Below are positions 18,718-26,225 of a stretch of 64,000 bases of DNA, in pieces. The position numbers and the translations under genes were made by a program. The DNA is from Pseudomonadota bacterium (GTDB lineage Bacteria > Desulfobacterota > Desulfovibrionia > Desulfovibrionales > Desulfovibrionaceae), in contig JAEYOJ010000102.1 of assembly GCA_023411815.1 (NCBI GenBank), positions 1-64,000 of the forward strand, given 5' to 3'. The notes under the pieces were generated by a model. That model made no database searches. It was not told where the DNA came from and worked only from the letters and a program-made list of their open reading frames with translations. Every line of letters starts with the position of its first letter. The first letter of the stretch is position 1.

Positions 18718-20853
18718 CTAACGCCCGGAACCTTCCGGCCCCAGATACTCCACGAGCAGCATGCTCACGTCGTCGCCGGGTTTTTTGCCCCCACCGAAAA
18801 CATTGAGCCGTTCGGCCACCCGCGCAAGCACCTGTTCGCGCGGCAAGTCCGCGGCCTCGTCGAGCACCGCGCGCAAGCGCTCCTCGCCGAACAGTTCGCC
18901 GTCGGCTCGATATTCCGTGACTCCGTCGGTATAGAGCAGCAGCCTGTCGCCAGGCTCAAGCGCGATCTGCTCCTCCCGAAAGCCGTCGGCATGCCCCAGG
19001 CCGACGGCCGGGCCGCTGCCGTCGAGCCAGGCGGGCATTCTGCCCGGCCTGAGCAGCAGTGGCGGAGGGTGGCCGGCGCAGGACCAGGTCAGCAGGCCCT
19101 GGCGCGCATCGAGCACCATGTAGCAAAGTGTGAAGAACTGGCCGAAGCGGCTGAAGGGGAACTCGGCCTCAAGACGGCGCATGACCTCGACGGGGCTGGG
19201 CATGATCCTGGATGGTCCGGTCAGCGAGCCGCATTGCTGACCGCTCGCGTCCTGCAAGGCCTGGCAGGCTGAAAACGCCACCAGGGCGGAAGGAACGCCG
19301 TGGCCGCTCACGTCGAGCATGTAGAAGGCCGTGCGGCCGTCGGCGAGCGGAATGGAATTGAAGGCGTCGCCGCCCACCTGGCCGCTGGGCAGGAAAGTCC
19401 AGGCCATGGCCGCCCCAGGCAGCACGGAACCGTCGCGCGGCAGGAGCCGTTTCTGGATCTCTCCCGCGGCGCGCAGGTCCTCATCGAGACGCTGCCGCTT
19501 GCGCTCCAGCTCCTGCTCGGCCAGGGCCTTCTCAGTCACGTCGATCTCGATGCCTTCCAAAACCTCCTCGCCGTCGTCATCCCGCGTCAGCAATACATTG
19601 CCGAGCACCCACAAAGGAGTGCCGTCCTTGCGGCGCAGGCGCAGCTCGTAGTTTCTGAGAAAGCCCTGCCGCCTGATGCGGGCCAGCCACTCTCGCCTGT
19701 CCTCCGGAAAGACATAGACGGAATCCATGTCGCTCTCCTGGAGCAGCTCCTCGGCCGAGGCATAGCCGAGCATGCGCGCGAAGGCCGGATTGGCGGTCTT
19801 GATGCGTCCGTCGAGGTTGGAGCGGAACATGCCCTGGATGGCGTTCTCGTACAGGGTGCGGTAGCTACGCTCGGCACGGCGCAATTCCTTGAGCGCCCGG
19901 CGCAGTTCCTTGGTGCGCTCCAGCACGCGCTGCTCCAGCCGTTCGTTGGCGTAGCGCAAGGCGGCTTGGCTCTGGCGCAAGGACAATTCGGCCAGGTAGC
20001 CCTGCGAATTGACCGACGAGAGAATGAAGACCATGGAGGCCATGACCATCAGGAAGACCTGCAGCAGTAGGTAAGACTCGGGCTGGCCCATATGGCCGAA
20101 AGGGCCCAAGCCCATGGAGGTGCCCGCCACGGCCTGCACGGAAAAAGCCAGCACGCCCAGGGTCAGTATGCGGGAATCCAGCCGAAAGCCGGCCCACACG
20201 AGCAGCGGGGCAAACACAAAGGCGACGGGATAGTGCTCGACGATTTCAAGCCGCCGCTGGCCGAACATGATCCATCCCGCGAACAGCAGGCCTGCGAGCA
20301 GCAGCAGCGGCTCCGGACGCCACGGACGCAGACCGGCCAGACCTTTCTCCTGCCAGACCACGAGCAGCGGCGTCAGCAGGACCACGCCGGCGGCGTCCGA
20401 GAGAAACCATGTCCACCAGACGGGCAAGGCTTCGGCCTGCGCCAACTGCCCTCCCCTCACCAGCCCAAGCACGGACATGGACGAAGACAGGCCGGCGGTG
20501 ACCACGGTGCCGCACAGCAGCAGAAGAACCATGTTCCAGGAGCGCTCGTGGATGCTCCCTGGACTCTTGAAGCGCTGCAGCAGGGCGACGCCTGCCGCGG
20601 CGGACAAGGAATTGGCCAGGGCGGTGAGGATGTCGCCAGCCGAGAACGGCCCGGTGGTCATGGACAGGGCCAAATCGGCCAGGGCGATATATGGAAGGCA
20701 GGACAGGTTCCAGCGCAGGATCGCGGCAAAGGCGAATCCCGATGCCGGCCAGATCGGGGCGATGTGCGGAGAAGCCGTGGCCAGGGCCATGCCGAGTTGG
20801 CCAAGCCCAAAGTACACGGCTCCTACAAGCAGATTGCGCAAAAATACGTTCAT
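18718..20853 (-). CDS. MASE1-PAS-SpoIIE membrane-bound serine phosphatase, 711 aa
   Basis: Signalling protein with an integral-membrane MASE1 sensor in the first about 290 residues (HIAPIWPASGFAFAAILRW is characteristic), a coiled linker, a PAS domain (about 331-455) and a C-terminal PP2C/SpoIIE phosphatase domain (about 475-700). The phosphatase shows GEIQKRLLPRD, GGDAFNSIPLADGR and MLDVSGHGVPSALVAF, with the Asp/Gly metal-binding pattern, and LLLYTDGVTEYRADGELFGE near the end. Such RsbU-type enzymes dephosphorylate anti-sigma antagonist proteins or related partners. No partner gene is adjacent. In the first metal motif the usual GGDYYD reads GGDAFN, so metal binding may be altered. Confidence 0.92.
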   Translation of the reverse strand: MNVFLRNLLVGAVYFGLGQLGMALATASPHIAPIWPASGFAFAAILRWNLSCLPYIALADLALSMTTGPFSAGDILTALANSLSAAAGVALLQRFKSPGSIHERSWNMVLLLLCGTVVTAGLSSSMSVLGLVRGGQLAQAEALPVWWTWFLSDAAGVVLLTPLLVVWQEKGLAGLRPWRPEPLLLLAGLLFAGWIMFGQRRLEIVEHYPVAFVFAPLLVWAGFRLDSRILTLGVLAFSVQAVAGTSMGLGPFGHMGQPESYLLLQVFLMVMASMVFILSSVNSQGYLAELSLRQSQAALRYANERLEQRVLERTKELRRALKELRRAERSYRTLYENAIQGMFRSNLDGRIKTANPAFARMLGYASAEELLQESDMDSVYVFPEDRREWLARIRRQGFLRNYELRLRRKDGTPLWVLGNVLLTRDDDGEEVLEGIEIDVTEKALAEQELERKRQRLDEDLRAAGEIQKRLLPRDGSVLPGAAMAWTFLPSGQVGGDAFNSIPLADGRTAFYMLDVSGHGVPSALVAFSACQALQDASGQQCGSLTGPSRIMPSPVEVMRRLEAEFPFSRFGQFFTLCYMVLDARQGLLTWSCAGHPPPLLLRPGRMPAWLDGSGPAVGLGHADGFREEQIALEPGDRLLLYTDGVTEYRADGELFGEERLRAVLDEAADLPREQVLARVAERLNVFGGGKKPGDDVSMLLVEYLGPEGSGR

Positions 20854-21070
20854 GTCCGCCTACTAGGTTCGCGCCGATCAGGTACAGCCATTTTCCAGGC
20901 ATCGTTCGGCGAAACCATCAGGTATCCCGCTTTTGCCCAAAAATCAAAAAAAGTGTGCATGGACAGCGGCTTCCCTCCGCCGTCCTTGAGGCTATTCAGT
21001 CGCTGCCTTTCTGCTTGCCTGAAAGACGCGGCCTGCTAGCATGCGGGATTCAAGCCAAGGAGGAGCACGT

Positions 21071-21322
21071 ATGGAAAAGCGCTTTTGGAGGATGAAGACC
21101 GCCGAGGCCATTGCCTTTGTGCAGACATACGGAGAAGGCCGCTGGCGGGAGAAGATCGCCGAAGACCGACGTCATGCCGCCGAGGAGTTGGCCGACCTGC
21201 CCAACCCCTGGCTTGAGGGCGGCATCGATCTGGAACGTCAACGACTCATAGTCGAATTGGCGCCTGACGTGGCCGAGAACATGCGCTGCGAAGCCGAAGA
21301 CATGCGCCGGGGCCTGGCCTGA
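21071..21322 (+). CDS. Small conserved-looking hypothetical protein, 83 aa
   Basis: No family recognised. The chain is hydrophilic and rich in charged residues, with no signal peptide or membrane segment, and is probably mostly helical. The ATG at 21071 has AAGGAGGAG eight bases upstream, a near-perfect ribosome site, whereas the in-frame ATG ten codons earlier has none. It is monocistronic between the divergent phosphatase gene and a lipoprotein gene. I infer that it is a real gene from the ribosome site and GC-rich codon use. Confidence 0.7.
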   Translation: MEKRFWRMKTAEAIAFVQTYGEGRWREKIAEDRRHAAEELADLPNPWLEGGIDLERQRLIVELAPDVAENMRCEAEDMRRGLA

Positions 21323-21666
21323 CGCTCAATGGTGGCTGAATAATCCAACTCCGCCGCAGAGCATGTCGCCACTGATCCGTTTCCGAAGTTGCTGTTGAGC
21401 CTGGCGGACCATGCTCGAATTGACGATTCGGGCACGACCGACGGAGACGCAGCCGTGGGTCGTGCCATTAAACCCACCGTCGCGTCACAAAGCAGGGAAC
21501 CATCTTGGTCTTCATCGATACACAGCATCCAGATGCACGGAACAACGAGGAGCCCATGCAGCTGATCGGCTTGAATCCTCTGGTGCAGTCTTGCTCACGC
21601 AACTGAAAATGGGCATTCTGCCTCGCGTAGCTAACGCACCCTAAAGTCCATACCGAGGTGGTCGGC
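21323..21666. other. Intergenic region, nothing recognised
   Basis: About 340 bases between the small hypothetical gene and the lipoprotein gene. Short open frames exist on both strands but none resembles a protein family or has a good ribosome site. No hairpin terminator or RNA gene was seen. Confidence 0.4.
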
Positions 21667-22020
21667 ATGAGAATCCCCGCAATCCTGCTCTGCTTCCTTC
21701 TGGTTCTGGCCGCGTGCTCCAACGGTACGGCCCAGGATGGCGAAGAAGTCCAGGCGCGGATGCAAGCCCTGGAAAACCGTGTGGCTGAACTGGAAAAGAA
21801 GCATGCGGAAGATATTGAAGCAATGCGACAGGATATGCGCAGCATCCTGCGCTACTTCGACATCGCCCTGGACAACGTGGACCGCCAGGGTACCATGAGC
21901 GAATCCCTGCGCCGCGGCTGGGAGGGGCTCAAGGAGGAGACTCAACGGCTCCTGGACAAGCTGCAGAAGGAGCTGGAAGGAATGCGCAAGGACCAGGACC
22001 AGCCCCAGAACCGAAGCTGA
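21667..22020 (+). CDS. Coiled-coil lipoprotein, 117 aa
   Basis: N-terminal lipoprotein signal with lipobox LAAC (Cys17), so the mature protein would be lipid-anchored facing the periplasm. The rest is highly charged with heptad-like spacing (ARMQALENRVAELEKKHAED, later LKEETQRLLDKLQKELEGM), suggesting a long coiled coil as in Lpp- or YbgF-like envelope proteins, but no family is certain. The ATG at 21667 follows GAGGTGG; a GTG three codons earlier is possible. The next gene (HxlR) is convergent. Confidence 0.8.
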   Translation: MRIPAILLCFLLVLAACSNGTAQDGEEVQARMQALENRVAELEKKHAEDIEAMRQDMRSILRYFDIALDNVDRQGTMSESLRRGWEGLKEETQRLLDKLQKELEGMRKDQDQPQNRS

Positions 22021-22081
22021 AACCTCCGTGCGGCCTGCACGGCTGCATGAAGTCGGGACGCCATGTCTCCACACGGCGGAT

Positions 22082-22492
22082 TTACTCCGACATGGCCGCC
22101 ATGGCGGAGAGACCGACATCCGCCTTATCCGCCTTATCCGCCTCGCGGCGGCGGTGCTCCTCCTCGAATCTGTGCCCCCACTTGCACAACTGTTCCAATA
22201 CAGGCGTAACGCTCCGGCCGAAATCCGTGAGCGAGTACTCCACCCGCGGCGGGACCTCGGGGTAGACCTGCCGCCGCACCAGGCCGTCGGCTTCCAGTTC
22301 CCGCAACTGCTGGGTGAGCATTTTCTGGGTGATGTTCGGCATGATGCGCTTGAGCTCGCCGAAACGCAGCGTACCGTCCTGTCCAAGCCGCCAGAGGATG
22401 ATCGGTTTCCATTTTCCGCCGATGACCAGCAGAGATAGTTCGATGGAGCAGTAGTAGCTCTTGTCTCCGCACGTCTTCAATTCACATGTCAT
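22082..22492 (-). CDS. HxlR-family transcriptional regulator, probable thiol sensor, 136 aa
   Basis: Winged-helix DNA-binding protein of the HxlR/YodB/HypR family: CSIELSLLVIGGKWKPIIL, then RFGELKRIMPNITQKMLTQQ (recognition helix) and the wing DGLVRRQVYPEVPPRVEYSL. Cys15 sits where family members that sense quinones, aldehydes or hypochlorite carry their redox Cys; Cys3 and Cys8 are extra. The ATG at 22492 has GGAGGAG just upstream; an in-frame start 27 codons earlier is unlikely. It is divergent from a nitroreductase/flavin-reductase operon with a palindromic operator between them, so it very probably controls that operon. The C-terminus contains ADK three times (two full repeats plus AD), encoded by short DNA repeats. 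Confidence 0.92.
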   Translation of the reverse strand: MTCELKTCGDKSYYCSIELSLLVIGGKWKPIILWRLGQDGTLRFGELKRIMPNITQKMLTQQLRELEADGLVRRQVYPEVPPRVEYSLTDFGRSVTPVLEQLCKWGHRFEEEHRRREADKADKADVGLSAMAAMSE

Positions 22493-22583
22493 GAGGCTCC
22501 TCCCGCCGTCCTCTCCAGCCGCTTCACGATTGAACTTTGATTCCCGGCAAGTTCGCAATCGAGACGCCGGCATTGGTTTCCAG

Positions 22584-22615
22584 TAAGTAACTACTCTACT
22601 TATAAGTGCCTACTT
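22584..22615. promoter_or_regulatory. Candidate HxlR operator
   Basis: Between the divergent HxlR and nitroreductase genes lies a cluster of AGTA/TACT half-sites: AGTA-AC-TACT at 22586-22595, a perfect 10-bp palindrome ACTTATAAGT at 22598-22607, and a further TACT at 22611-22614. A wider view gives TAAGTA-N7-TACTTA (22584-22602). HxlR-family proteins such as YodB are known to bind TACT/AGTA palindromes. The palindrome includes a -10-like TATAAG. Confidence 0.65.
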
Positions 22616-22696
22616 GCTTTTTTTTCCCTAACTATTCAAATCAAGCGTATATGTAAAGCGCTTGCTTTTGATCCGACCAAACCGCGGGGGCTTCCC

Positions 22697-23206
22697 ATGG
22701 AACTGTTCGAAGCAATTCACACGCGTCGCAGCATCCGCAAGTACTTGCCCGACGCGATCACGCAGGAGCAGTTGCGCAGCATTCTCGGGGCCGCCATGAC
22801 CGCGCCCAGCGCCGGCAACGCCCAGCCTTGGCAGTTCATCGTCATCACCGATAGGGACAAGCTCGATGCGGTGCCGGCGTTCAGCCAGTATGCGGCCATG
22901 GCCCGCCAGGCGCCCATGGGCATCCTGGTCTGCGGCGACCTGAGCCTGGAAAAATATCCCGGCTACTGGGTGCAGGACTGCTCGGCCGCCACGCAGAACC
23001 TGCTGCTGGCAGCCCGCGGCCTGGGCCTGGGCACCGTCTGGACCGGCGTGCATCCGATGGAGGACCGCGTGGCCGGCTTCCGCAAGCTGTTGAATCTTCC
23101 GGATCACGTCATGCCCATGTCCTTCATCGTGGTAGGCCATCCGGCCCAGGAGCATCGCCGCGAGGACCGCTACAAGGCCGAGCGCGTGCACCTCAACGAT
23201 TGGTAA
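22697..23206 (+). CDS. Nitroreductase-family flavoprotein, 169 aa
   Basis: FMN-dependent NAD(P)H oxidoreductase of the nitroreductase superfamily. The N-terminus FEAIHTRRSIRKYLPDAI is the FMN-phosphate-binding opening, APSAGNAQPWQFIVI the second FMN segment, and AARGLGLGTVWTGVHPMEDR the C-terminal family motif. At 169 residues it is a short member, like those common in anaerobes. The ATG at 22697 follows a G-rich stretch. It is the first gene of a four-gene redox cassette and faces the HxlR regulator. Confidence 0.93.
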   Translation: MELFEAIHTRRSIRKYLPDAITQEQLRSILGAAMTAPSAGNAQPWQFIVITDRDKLDAVPAFSQYAAMARQAPMGILVCGDLSLEKYPGYWVQDCSAATQNLLLAARGLGLGTVWTGVHPMEDRVAGFRKLLNLPDHVMPMSFIVVGHPAQEHRREDRYKAERVHLNDW

Positions 23207-23222
23207 TTCAAGGAGAATGTTT

Positions 23223-23801
23223 ATGAAAAAGGCCCTCGGCCCCATTAACGCTCTCTACCCCTCGCTCACGGTGCTTCTCGGGTCGCATGTGGACGGCAAG
23301 GCGAATTTCTCCGCCATCGCCCATGTCGGTATTCTGAACCACGGCCAGCCCCAATACATCTCCTTCGGGGTGAACAAGGCTCATCACACGAATCGCGGCA
23401 TCGTCGAGAACCGCGCCTTCAGCGTGAACATACCATCCGAGAACCTGGTGGTGGAGACGGACTACTGCGGATTGGTCAGCGGCAAGAAGACGGATAAATC
23501 CGACCTGTTCGAACTCTTCTATGGGGACACACAGGCCGCGCCCATGATAAAGGCCTGTCCGGTATGCATGGAATGCCTGCTGCAGGACGTGCTCGACTAC
23601 AAGACTCACAGTGTCTACGTGGGCGAAATACGGCAGGTCCACGCCGATGAATCCGTGCTGACGGACGGGGCCATCGACCCAGGCAAGCTGCGGCCCCTGC
23701 TCTTCGACATGGGGCTGAAGAAATACTGGTCCTTGGGACCGACAGTGGGCGACTGCTGGAGCATCGGCAAGCAAATGAAGAAATCCAGGAGAGGAACGTA
23801 A
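23223..23801 (+). CDS. Flavin reductase-like (split-barrel FMN-binding) protein, 192 aa
   Basis: FMN-binding split-barrel domain of the flavoredoxin/flavin reductase family, recognisable from LGSHVDGKANFSAIAHVGIL, GVNKAHHTNRGIVENRAFSV and VGEIRQVHADESVLTDGAID. Cys-containing PVCMECLLQDV may coordinate or support redox chemistry. AAGGAG lies seven bases before the ATG at 23223, which therefore is preferred over an ATG six bases earlier. It is a paralogue of the next gene and probably passes electrons from NAD(P)H or ferredoxin to a flavin-dependent partner. Confidence 0.9.
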   Translation: MKKALGPINALYPSLTVLLGSHVDGKANFSAIAHVGILNHGQPQYISFGVNKAHHTNRGIVENRAFSVNIPSENLVVETDYCGLVSGKKTDKSDLFELFYGDTQAAPMIKACPVCMECLLQDVLDYKTHSVYVGEIRQVHADESVLTDGAIDPGKLRPLLFDMGLKKYWSLGPTVGDCWSIGKQMKKSRRGT

Positions 23802-23804
23802 GCC

Positions 23805-24380
23805 ATGAGGAAGTCTCTCGGCCCGCGCATCGCGGCCTATCCCACGCCTGTATGGGTCATCGGCAGCTATGACTCCCAAGGCAAGCCCAATGCCATGACC
23901 GCGGCCTGGGGTGGCGTTTGCTGCTCCGAACCGCCCTGCATTCAGGTCGCGGTCCGCCCCTCGCGCTACACCCATGCGAACGTGCAGGCCCGCAAGGCCT
24001 TCACCATCAGCATTCCGGGCAAGGCTCATGCTGCCGAAGCCGACTACTTCGGCATCTCCTCGGGCTTGAACGTGGACAAGTTCGCGCGCACGGGATTGAC
24101 CCCGGCGCGTAGCGAGGTCGTGGACGCGCCTTATGTGGGAGAATTCCCGCTGATCCTGGAATGCCGGCTGCTGCAGACCGTGGAGCTTGGCGTGCACTCC
24201 ATGTTCGTGGGCGAGATCATGGGCACGCTCGCCGACGAGGAGGCCCTAACGGACGGCAAGCTGGATATGTCCAAAGTCTCGCCGCTGCTCTACTCCGTGG
24301 ACCAGCGCAGCTATTTCGGCGTGGGGCAGGTCGTGGGCAAGGCCTACAACCTTGGCCTCAAGTATCACAAGCAGGATTGA
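23805..24380 (+). CDS. Flavin reductase-like (flavoredoxin-type) protein, 191 aa
   Basis: Second split-barrel flavin-binding protein: VIGSYDSQGKPNAMTAAWGG, VAVRPSRYTHANVQARKAFT and ILECRLLQTVELGVHSMFVG are the family core, as in Desulfovibrio flavoredoxins. It starts three bases after the previous stop, with AGGAG upstream. It shares the same overall pattern and length as the preceding protein but with clear divergence, so this is an old tandem duplication. Confidence 0.92.
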   Translation: MRKSLGPRIAAYPTPVWVIGSYDSQGKPNAMTAAWGGVCCSEPPCIQVAVRPSRYTHANVQARKAFTISIPGKAHAAEADYFGISSGLNVDKFARTGLTPARSEVVDAPYVGEFPLILECRLLQTVELGVHSMFVGEIMGTLADEEALTDGKLDMSKVSPLLYSVDQRSYFGVGQVVGKAYNLGLKYHKQD

Positions 24381-24404
24381 TCACAGTCAAAGCGAGGAGA
24401 AGAC

Positions 24405-24980
24405 ATGAAGGTCGTGGCATTCAACGGCAGCGCGCGCAAGGACGGCAACACCGCCATCCTCATCCGCCGCGTGCTGGCCGAACTGGAGAAGGAAGGCATC
24501 GAGACCGAACTCGTGCAGATGGCCGGCATGAAGGTGCGCGGCTGCATCGCCTGCTACAAGTGCTTCGAGAACAAGGATCAGCGTTGCGCCGTGAAAAACG
24601 ACGACATCAACGCCTGTATCGAGAAGATGGTAGCGGCCGACGGCATCATCCTCGGCTCGCCGACCTACTTCGCCAACGTCTCCACGGAAATCAAGGCGCT
24701 CATCGACCGCGCCGGCATGACCAGCATCGCCAATGACAGGATGCTCAAGCGCAAGGTAGGCGCGGGCGTGGTGGCAGTGCGCCGCGCCGGAGCCACGAAC
24801 GTCTACGACGCCCTGAACCGCTTCTTCGGCATCGAAGGCATGATCGTGCCCGGCTCCATCTACTGGAACATGGGCATCGGCCGCGAGCCCGGACAGGTCG
24901 AGGGAGACGAGGAAGGCCTGCGCACCATGGAGGAGCTGGGCCGGAACATGGCCTGGCTGCTCAAGAAGCTGCACGCTTAA
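24405..24980 (+). CDS. Iron-sulfur flavoprotein (Isf-like) / NAD(P)H FMN reductase, 191 aa
   Basis: Flavodoxin-like fold: VVAFNGSARKDGNTAILIRR is the FMN-phosphate loop and GIILGSPTYFANVSTEIKAL the second FMN segment. The cysteines Cys47, Cys50, Cys53 and Cys61 form the compact C-x2-C-x2-C-x7-C motif of iron-sulfur flavoproteins, which bind [4Fe-4S] next to FMN and pass electrons from ferredoxin to acceptors such as O2 or H2O2. GCGAGGAGA precedes the ATG. Last gene of the HxlR-linked cassette, followed by a bidirectional terminator. Confidence 0.92.
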   Translation: MKVVAFNGSARKDGNTAILIRRVLAELEKEGIETELVQMAGMKVRGCIACYKCFENKDQRCAVKNDDINACIEKMVAADGIILGSPTYFANVSTEIKALIDRAGMTSIANDRMLKRKVGAGVVAVRRAGATNVYDALNRFFGIEGMIVPGSIYWNMGIGREPGQVEGDEEGLRTMEELGRNMAWLLKKLHA

Positions 24981-24983
24981 GAG

Positions 24984-25010
24984 AATCGGGAAGGGAGGCC
25001 CTTCCCGATT
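24984..25010. terminator. Bidirectional hairpin between convergent genes
   Basis: Perfect 12-bp stem (AATCGGGAAGGG / CCCTTCCCGATT, three-base loop) between the iron-sulfur flavoprotein stop (24980) and the convergent deacetylase-like gene's stop (25012). It can serve both transcripts. Confidence 0.75.
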
Positions 25011-25011
25011 C

Positions 25012-26028
25012 CTATCTGGACCGCTCCAAGAGCACCTGCGCCAGGAACTGCGCATAGACCCGCCACGACTCGCGGCCGTAGCCGCCGGCCATGACCCAGG
25101 CCTGGGGCACACCCTGTCCGACCAGGAAGCGGTACACGAGCAGGTCGCGCTCGCGCATCTGCTCAAGCGTCAGGCGCAAGGGAGCGCTGCTTGGCAGTTC
25201 GTCCAACTCGTAGGGGTCCGCACCGCCCACCACCAAGGCCAGATCCGGCCGTCTTCCGGCCGAAAGTCGCTCCAGGAGAAGCAGGCCATGCTCCAGGGCA
25301 GGCAGATAGTGCGCTTCGCCGCCCTGGGGAATGGGAATGTCCACGTCGCTGGGGAAGAACTGGTGTTTGAGGTTGCCGGCACCGTCCAGAGGCTGCGTAT
25401 CCAGGGGCCAACCTTTGGCCATGTGGATGGACAGGCACAATATGCTCTCGTCGCCCAAGGTGATCTCGGCCGTACCGTCGCCCTTGTGCGCGTCCGTGTC
25501 GATTACCCACACGAGCCTGGAGCGGTCCTGGCTTTGCAAACGCCGAGCGGCCACGACAACGTCGTTGATCGGGCAGAAGCCCCGACCCAGGGCGCGCATG
25601 GCATGATGCATGCCCCCGCCCAGGAAGTGGCAGAAGCCGTGTTCGAGGGCCAACTCGGCGCAGGCCGCCGTGCCAGCCACATGCTCCAGCGCCGTGGCCA
25701 CCAGTTCGCGCAGGGGGCGCACGGCCTTGGCCGGATCGTAGCGGTTGTAACGGCCCTGCTCGTCCAGCAACTCATAGGTTTCCATGAGGGCTGCCTCGGG
25801 CGCATCCGATAGAAAGGCCTGCACATAAGCCGCATCGTGGGCACGCAGCAGGTCCTCGGCGTTTATCTCCGGGAGGGGCCCGGCATAATGCCATCCGGCG
25901 GCGCCCGCGCCGAGATCGGGATGTCCACGCAAAGACTGGAATGTCTTTTCGGCCCGATCGTCCCGGACCGGAATCCCGATGCCGTAGTCCGCATAGCGCA
26001 TGGCGAAACGCGTATGGTGGATGATCAT
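25012..26028 (-). CDS. Histone deacetylase/acetoin-utilisation-family hydrolase, 338 aa
   Basis: Zinc amidohydrolase of the HDAC/AcuC/APAH family; bacterial members remove acetyl groups from proteins or polyamines. Catalytic elements seen: HFLGGGMHHAMRALGRGFCP (the tandem His and the FCPIND-like strand), VIDTDAHKGDGTAEI (Asp and His zinc ligands), VVGGADPYELD (third ligand Asp) and AGGYGRESW with the catalytic Tyr. The ATG at 26028 has a G-rich site upstream and fits the family N-terminus; an upstream in-frame start would add 44 unconserved residues. Monocistronic, divergent from mltA. Confidence 0.9.
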   Translation of the reverse strand: MIIHHTRFAMRYADYGIGIPVRDDRAEKTFQSLRGHPDLGAGAAGWHYAGPLPEINAEDLLRAHDAAYVQAFLSDAPEAALMETYELLDEQGRYNRYDPAKAVRPLRELVATALEHVAGTAACAELALEHGFCHFLGGGMHHAMRALGRGFCPINDVVVAARRLQSQDRSRLVWVIDTDAHKGDGTAEITLGDESILCLSIHMAKGWPLDTQPLDGAGNLKHQFFPSDVDIPIPQGGEAHYLPALEHGLLLLERLSAGRRPDLALVVGGADPYELDELPSSAPLRLTLEQMRERDLLVYRFLVGQGVPQAWVMAGGYGRESWRVYAQFLAQVLLERSR

Positions 26029-26225
26029 GCGCCCCCCTGGATCGAGCCTACTGCCGCGCCCTTTCACGCTTGCCCCGCACGACCTTGGACAATGCCGCGC
26101 AAGCCCCTGGAAGAGCGGTAAAAGCGCAAATTTGCAGGATTGCGTTGTATTTTTTTGCAATCATTATATGCTTTCGTGGAATCCGTTAGGCGGAACCGGC
26201 CCTTGTATACCTGTCCCTTGGCGTA

